Shown one piece after another: positions 57,464-64,000 of a stretch of DNA of 64,000 bases. The position numbers and the translations under genes are program-made. Location: the NCBI GenBank assembly GCA_016630905.1, contig WBMQ01000006.1, positions 744,001-808,000 of the forward strand, written 5' to 3'. The notes beneath the pieces were generated by a model. It had not been told where the DNA came from, made no database searches, and saw only the letters and a program-made list of their open reading frames with translations. Position 1 is the first letter of the stretch; the number at the start of each line of letters is the position of its first letter. This DNA comes from Capillidium heterosporum. Taxonomy: Eukaryota; Entomophthoromycota; Entomophthoromycetes; Entomophthorales; Capillidiaceae.

Positions 57464-60283
57464 AGCGTGTATATATAGCTGTTGATTAATTAAAAATTAA
57501 TTGAAAATAAATTAGATGGGTTTTTAAGAGACTTGAAAGCTAATTAAGCAATTGAAAGTTTATCTACCTCTCCTCTTGACAATTATCCGTAGTCAGCCTC
57601 AAAAGCTAAAAAGTTTCGAAGTTACAAAGCTCAATAAACTAACCTAAATTTTTTAAGGGGCCTACCAGTCTGGGCGTTGGCAACTTTGAAATTGTGGAGT
57701 AAAACTGGGAAACTACGTCTCCATAATATTTTGGACACAACTTTTTAGGTATACTTTCGCCTTATAGTTATCAATAGTTGGTGTTACATAGGAACACTTT
57801 TAGTTTGAACAGGATATAAAGAATCATGATGAACTTGGCAGGTTGAAAGGAGAAATGCTACGTCTAATGCCAGCTCTCTGTCTACCGGTTTCCCAACACG
57901 TATTAAAATATGTATTTGCTGCATTTAGCCCAGAAAAGTCAACAAATATGGTATCTCCTTTGAACCTTTTGTGTTTAAACTAGCCTGCCTAAATGGAAAA
58001 ATGTCTGCACTTCTTACGTCAGTATTTGAGGATATATATCACATAGATTTGAACTTTTAAGTTTAAAGCTTCAATTTTGATTTAGGTTTCTCAAATATAG
58101 ACCCAAAATGTGCTAGCATCTAAGGCGAACCTTATAACAAAAAATCATCATCAGGGATCAGTCAGCCATAACAAGCCAACGGTTGACAAATGCTTCACTC
58201 TTTGTTAGTAAGACTACAGATAAAGGATGCACCCTTAAAACTTCAACATCAAATATCGAAACTGAAATTGTCTTGAACATATAGAATTTAGACTCTGAGA
58301 CGAAACAAAACCAAGATCAAAACCTCCTTTAGGTGAGTCTTCAATAAAATGTGTAGCCCTGTTGGCAGTATTAGGTGTATTATCGAGAAGTTTGAAGTGT
58401 CTATTTTTTCATTTGCAGGTATTGTCAAAGCAGCAAATTTATAGTATAATTCAGTGGCATTTGACTTTGCAGGTTTGGAACAAATTTACTCGGCTATTGG
58501 CATCTTTTAGTAAGATATATTCTGAAAATTTGTGCCAAGCTGACAAGGTCTTTATCAATATAAAATTACAAAAATGCAATCTTTTACAACTGGAGAACAC
58601 GAACTAAACCAGTAAGCGACCGATACTAAAGATCCCTTTCAACATCATTACAAGTATTGTAAGCTTTATTTTAAGATGGTAAAAAGGTGCTAAAGCTAGA
58701 ATATGTATTAAAAGAAGGACAGTTCATCTCTCATCAACTCAATTGAAACAGTCTCAACAAAATTTCTAGGGATATCAGCCTAAAAGTTTACATTTTATTT
58801 ATACTAAATAGAAACCAGTGCCTTCAAACTTAAACTTAGATTGCCAGTAGTGGTATACTCTTTTGTACTTTCATCAAAATATGATATAGGCAGTGTATCA
58901 GTCAAGATTAATTGAAGTGAGGTTTATCAAAAGCACTAATTTGATCAAGTCTGAATCTTATTTCTACTATCAATTAAAAACTTGACGTGTCTACCTATAT
59001 TGACACCCTACCTACTCAAAATATATGTTCTAATTCAGCGCAATTATTGCAAACTGCTTATAGTCTTTGGGCGCCATAGGTTGAGCATATACATATTAAA
59101 GTAAGCTGAGATGTTATACAAACTTATCTAAAATTGAATATAAACTATAGAAAAATCAAGATATAACTTAATAGAATGTAATAAAGGTATGATTTAAAGC
59201 ACACCTTTGGGTAAAGTTTTATTTATATATTACAAGATGAAATCAGTAACTACAATGTAACAAGGAACATGCTATTGCTTCGTAAATGGTAGGATATTTC
59301 ATTTCAACAGGGTCCAAAATCAGCAACTGGCCTAAAACAGACGTATATCCTTAATTTTTATACCATTTTATTAAATATTTCGACCCTATATATACTCAGC
59401 CTTTACATGCCAATGTGCAAATATCAGTAAAGTTCATATATATAAGTAACCGTTTCCATAGCCAAATTCATCTACACCAGTCAAGGTCGGGTCAGGTGAG
59501 ATCAAGTAAATTGTTGGGTACTAAATCCCATCTCAAGTCAAATTTTAGCATCTAAAACTTAAGCAAGTGCTTTTATATCATCTTCACTGTCCAAAGCTAT
59601 CACTACATATCCAGTCTAAAATTCCAAGTTTTGACTAAAGATCCCAGATCACATCCTATTTTCATCTAACGGTGAGGGGTTATAGTCTTAGCCGTTTACA
59701 CTCAAGTATCAGCTGATGCTTTTATATGATGGAAAACCATATACTAAAGGTATAAAGTTACATCTTTTCCATGTTCAGACGAAGTTTACTTGATTGACTG
59801 GTAAGGTAGTGAAGTTAGTATAGAAAACCTAGCTTACTATAAATGGTATAAATAAGCTGGTATTCAGAATAAATATTTTATTGAAATTGCATGTAGCTTA
59901 TAAGTATATGGTCTGCAGATATTATAAATTTGAATTCCCATTCCGATACCAATATTAGACTATGAAGGTGCACTTGGCTGTTTTTCCAATTTTAAACTTC
60001 CATCCCAAGGTCTTGGTGTGAAAGTAATTTAAATTTATTGTTAGCCCTCTCGCTTGTAGTAGAAAGTCTAAATATACTTGGAGCCTTTTCAAATTAGATT
60101 CCCAAATCAAAGCCCAACCTTTAGCGTTACTGGTTTTATCGCAACGAAATGAAATCTGCAATCAAGGGAAGGGGGTTTTTAGCACAGCTCCAGCGTCATC
60201 CTACAGATCCAATTTACTTTATTATTAAATATACCAAGTTTGGTGATAACAAAAAACTATGAAAAACAAGCGTCATCCTCAAC
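57464..60283. other. Long gene-poor spacer
   Basis: 2.8 kb; two short frames (58362-58607 plus, 59955-60161 minus) lack domains. Nothing else seen. Confidence 0.5.
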
Positions 60284-63200
60284 TTACACGAACGGACGCC
60301 AACCATAGTACATGAAAAGGAGTGTCTGCTTGTCAGTAGCCCGCTCTACCAGCATATCAACTATAGTACTTGGAGATAAAACCAAATTACCATAGATGTC
60401 GCTATCCAACTTCCGTCCGAGCCGATGTAGTACGAAAGCAGAGTTCAAACTATCATTATCATTTCTATATTGATCAGTTCGCATATATTCCTCTCTAAAA
60501 GCCTTTAAATCTCGAAGTCCTAATGTATCATACAAGTCAGGTAGATTTCCCAAGTTTTTGGTGTATTGATCAATCTCATATTCCGAATACTGCATTTTAG
60601 GGTAGAGGACAGTACCTCTACCTCTTATCCCAACCTCCACATCATTGACAAATTTTTTGAAAAATGCCATCAGCTCCTCCCTATTGTCGCGTAGGACCTT
60701 CAATGTGATCTGGCAGCACTTTTTAAAGTGGTAGTTTAACCCCAGTGTCCCCATTACATCCTCCAAATTTTGGGTTAAGCGGAAGGGGACGCGCTCGGGA
60801 ATTTTCCAGTAGGCGAACTTCTCAAAGATGACATCAAAGTCGATATGGATGACTTGCCCACTGCTTGTATCTATCATTATGTTGTTGGGATGGCGGTCCC
60901 CCAGACCGATTATGTAACCTACAATTGATGTTACAGCTAATGAAGTTACAAAGGTGAGTTTAGCTTGATGCAAAAGCCTGTGATCAGTAAACTGCATTTG
61001 GAACCATCTGTTCAAGGTGGGTGGGTATTTTTTACACAGAGCGGAAAATTCATCTTGGCACTGAACTTTGCTAAATTTGGTAAACTGGTGCCTTTCCCAG
61101 AGCTTTTGGAACTCGTCTAAGCCTGCTTGCTGCTTGTCGGAAATTGATTTGGAATGAGCGATCGCCTTCCCTAAAGTTGCTGTATTTTCAACCCACTCAA
61201 TCAATCCCAGCTTCGTAGTGATTGGAATTGCTGAATAGGTTCGGATGTTGAGCTTTCGTTTTGAAGCTTCGACATCTTGAGCGAATATATTGTTGAGTCT
61301 TTCGAAAAATGACATAAGCTTGGCATCTTTATGGATATTGTCGTCGCGTTTTAGGAGAAATCGATAGTTTTCGCCGTCGCTTCCGTCGAAGGTCAATGCT
61401 AGAGGGGTGAGTGCGCTACATAACACATCAAATTGGTCTTGGATAGAAATCAACCTTGGAGCTCCTGGAATAAATGGTGAAAAGTTTGCATTGGCGTTGG
61501 CGCAGGCATCGGTAGGTAGTTCAAAGGTGAGGTACTTACGAAGTGGAATCAGGACGTCAAAATTTGCACCAGCGTACCTTTGGATATAACTTTGAATTTT
61601 ATCTCTACTACCCTCGACATCATTGCGGACGTATACGGGTATCTTGCTAAGGAAAATAATAAAATTCATAAAATTCACGTATTTTCTTAGTATTTCAGTG
61701 TCATCCAACCTTTGTATGAGAGCTTGGAAGTGCTGCCTTCGTATTAAATCTTGTGAACAGAAGGATGGAGTTGCTAACCAAAAGGCTTCATCGGGATAGG
61801 CAGAGATTACTTTGCCAATTATATTGGAAATTACTTTGGTTACAATATGGGGTTGACAAAGGACTTGGGATACCAATAGGTCAAAGATCGGGAGTAGTTG
61901 ATAGGGTTGGGCTAACCTGCCTATTTCGTTAATACTATTGCAGCTAGATGCAACTGAATTGTGCCTTTCGAATAAATAAAAATTATCAAACCAGATTGAC
62001 ATCACCCTGGGGAGGAATTTTACAACGTAACGTGACCCTAATGGTAGCAGGTCTATAGATAGGTGGACGGCCTTCTGCCATAAATTTGCTACCAAAGCTT
62101 CAGTCTCGAATGACTTTAACTTGTACCGCAAAGTTGCGTCGATACAATCCAAGTGGACCTTGACTAGTAGGAACAAACTCTCTTCGTCTCTCCCAAATTT
62201 TTGATTCAGAGCAACTAACTCAGGTATCATAGAGTTGATGCCTTGCTTTGAGTTTTTCAATTTACATTTTATATTAATTAGCTTTGCCACTCTATGCCAG
62301 TCTATTGAGCCGTAAAAAAGAGTTGAACAAACCTGGTTGGGCTCATTGGAATTAACCAGAAATTTGGTTAGTAGGGCAGTTGCTTCTGTCTTACGACCTT
62401 GGGAGTTCAACCATTCCAAACGTTCGACAATTAAGGATGGATGTCTATTAGATTTCTGTTGGTTCAGAAGAGTGTCAGAGCCGTGGTAGTTCTCGAGCCT
62501 TCGGGACAATTTGGATGCTGTTACTGTCAAGTAAGCCAAGGCTTCATCGAGTATGTTTAGGTAGTGTTCATCGGCTCCCAGCCAAGAACTACTTACTAAT
62601 AAGCTTTTGTACTGTTGAAACATGGCTATATGGACCGCGCGTATTTGAATTGTGTAGTCCTTGTGTTGGGCGATTGATCGGGTCCTTGTCATTAGGAGGT
62701 CAATCAAGGATTTTATTTGATTGGCTTTGATAGTGGAGTGAGCATTTTTTATCAGTAGTCGAGTGAAAAGCTCGAGGTCGTACAGGATGTGGGCTTCGAT
62801 AAATAGGTTGAAGTTTGTTGTGTAAGCTGATGAATTGTTAAACTCCAGCTGAGACACCAAGCTTAGGTATTCTGATTCTAAACTCGACTTAAGGTTGGAT
62901 ACGCTACCTTCGAGGGCATAGGTCAAAACCTTTTGGATGATGCCGTCATACTTGAAATGCAAAATGCTATCTAAAATGGCTTAGATTAGCCCTTCTTTCA
63001 TCTACTTGATTAAGCTTTACCTTTGTTATAGTCAATTTTATTATTATCAGGTTTGCAATTTTGGCTTGATGAGTTGATTTCTGTTATGAGCTTATTTCCT
63101 AGTTTAATTGTTAGCATGTAGATTTGAGTTTGTATTTTTTACCTAAAGTCGAGTTAAAGATATGGTTATAGTCACTAGTTGAGTTTAACATCGGTTTATC

Positions 63201-64000
63201 CGCAGTTGTATTCGGTTTTAGGCGATTTAACGCATGCCTCCACAAGTCTATCTCGTGCTGAGACTCATAATCTCCAATCTTCCCATAAACTTCCGATAAC
63301 CTAGAATATTCATAATTCAACTCAAAGTCACCCATACTACGTTTGGCTTTTACTATCTCGTCAAGGTATTCGAGGGCTCGGTAGTAATTCAATGTTTTTA
63401 TAGAGACGTCGACGATTAACTTCTTTGGGATGTTATTCAGTAGTAGATCCACTTGCATAAAGCTACATCGGTCTTTATAACTTTCATTTGGTTTGATATC
63501 GGTGGAAATTTCCATTCTTAACCTGTAGTTACTTATATAGTCTAGGGAGTTTAGTAGCACCTGAGGTATTTGGGTTTGATCGTCAAGTTGCTTAACATAT
63601 CCGTGTGAATTGAAGTGTTGTAAGACCAATTCGTACTCCGCAAGTAAAGCTTCTACAATTCTCCTTTCTCCAAATAGTAATGTTGAAAGCACCACTTCGT
63701 TAAATATATAGAGTGCAGTTGCTGGATTTTGACGGGTTAGCTGCTTTAATGGGGTGAATAGATCAGAAACCGGTGTGTTGGCTAAGTGGAATATTAAACT
63801 GTAGACGAGTTTGGTTATCCAGCTATCTAGCCCAATTCCATCGTTGAAAATTAAATAGAATGCTTTAGTTTTAGGTATTGCAGGTTCTATATCAGAAGTC
63901 GCAGTGTTAGAAAAATGGTTATCTATAGTTAAATAGAAATTAGCTGCCTTGGACAGTGTCATGTTGTAGCTCTGCAATAGCTTCTGAATACAGGATTCGA
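60284..64000 (-). CDS. MEC1: ATR/Mec1/Rad3 checkpoint kinase, C-terminal part (5' end outside window)
   Basis: PI3-kinase-like Ser/Thr kinase of the DNA-damage and replication checkpoint, acting with Lcd1/ATRIP in the nucleus. Exons in the window: 64000-63143 (open at the edge), 63098-63021 and 62970-60284, with 44- and 50-nt introns, both in frame. The FAT region covers the first thousand residues seen here. The kinase domain has FLLKRDDNIHKDAKLMSFFE (ATP-site lysine), the catalytic loop IGLGDRHPNNIMID, and the activation segment VIHIDFDVIFEKF, then VPFRLTQNLEDVMG, typical of ATR. FATC closes the protein: IVDMLVERATDKQTLLFMYYGWRPFV. The ATR group is preferred over TOR or ATM because of FRLTQN and the FATC pattern. 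The HEAT-repeat N terminus is outside the window. Confidence 0.93.

Noticed and set aside
63099-63142. Stop codon in the ATR kinase read as a truncation
   Set aside because: A 44-nt intron with TGCTAAC branch site removes it and joins the frames.
1-64000. CRISPR arrays, operons, rRNA genes or viral replicase genes
   Set aside because: None seen; intron-bearing monocistronic genes make bacterial features implausible.

Overview
The window is a eukaryotic, AT-rich, gene-dense nuclear segment that reads as fungal: short introns (about 36-100 nt, mostly 38-50) with GTAAG-type donors and CTAAC/CTAAT branch sites, compact genes, and fungal families (Nha1-type antiporter, Pho80/Pcl cyclin, Q/N-rich metacaspase, Mec1/ATR, Mpp10). 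A rhodopsin-like family-A GPCR, CAP and expansin-like secreted proteins and many small introns would fit an early-diverging fungus such as an Entomophthoromycotina/Conidiobolus-like species; that placement is inference only.

Layout. 1-8.3 kb: TFIIF alpha (partial), a GPI-type wall protein, a metacaspase and a peroxisomal D-amino-acid oxidase. 9-10.4 kb: a dead copy of a kelch-like membrane protein. 12-14.9 kb: unrecognised ORF debris, then an SPX-domain protein. 15.8-23.3 kb: Mpp10, a Ser-rich unknown, the intact kelch-like gene and a second dead copy. 24.2 kb: tRNA-Gln. 25.2-30.1 kb: a dead and an intact Na+/H+ antiporter in tandem. 33.2-33.7 kb: a GNAT acetyltransferase. 35.2-47.2 kb: a large inverted duplication of a CAP protein plus an expansin-like protein around a GPCR and a tRNA-Thr. 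47.8-50.7 kb: a second tRNA-Thr and a long-chain acyl-CoA synthetase. 53-54 kb: a Pcl-like cyclin. 56.3-57.5 kb: an SCP/Psr-type phosphatase. 60.3-64 kb: an ATR/Mec1 kinase (5' end outside the window).

Two observations stand out. First, the inverted duplication is old in most of its length (promoters and spacers clearly diverged), yet the two CAP segments (about 1,975 bp) and the two expansin-like coding regions (about 720 bp) are essentially identical. One identity tract begins exactly at the start codon, which points to recent gene conversion of secreted-protein genes. One arm carries an 807-bp insertion flanked by 15-bp direct repeats, with an empty site in the other arm. Second, four otherwise well-formed genes (metacaspase, DAO, Mpp10, SCP-type phosphatase) each carry exactly one surplus nucleotide (+1) in coding sequence, while four other multi-exon genes are clean. 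This is either insertion-type sequence error or something systematic such as +1 frameshifting, and it is directly testable.

The genes are mostly housekeeping and not functionally linked; the accessory parts are the secreted-protein palindrome and the decaying membrane-protein families.
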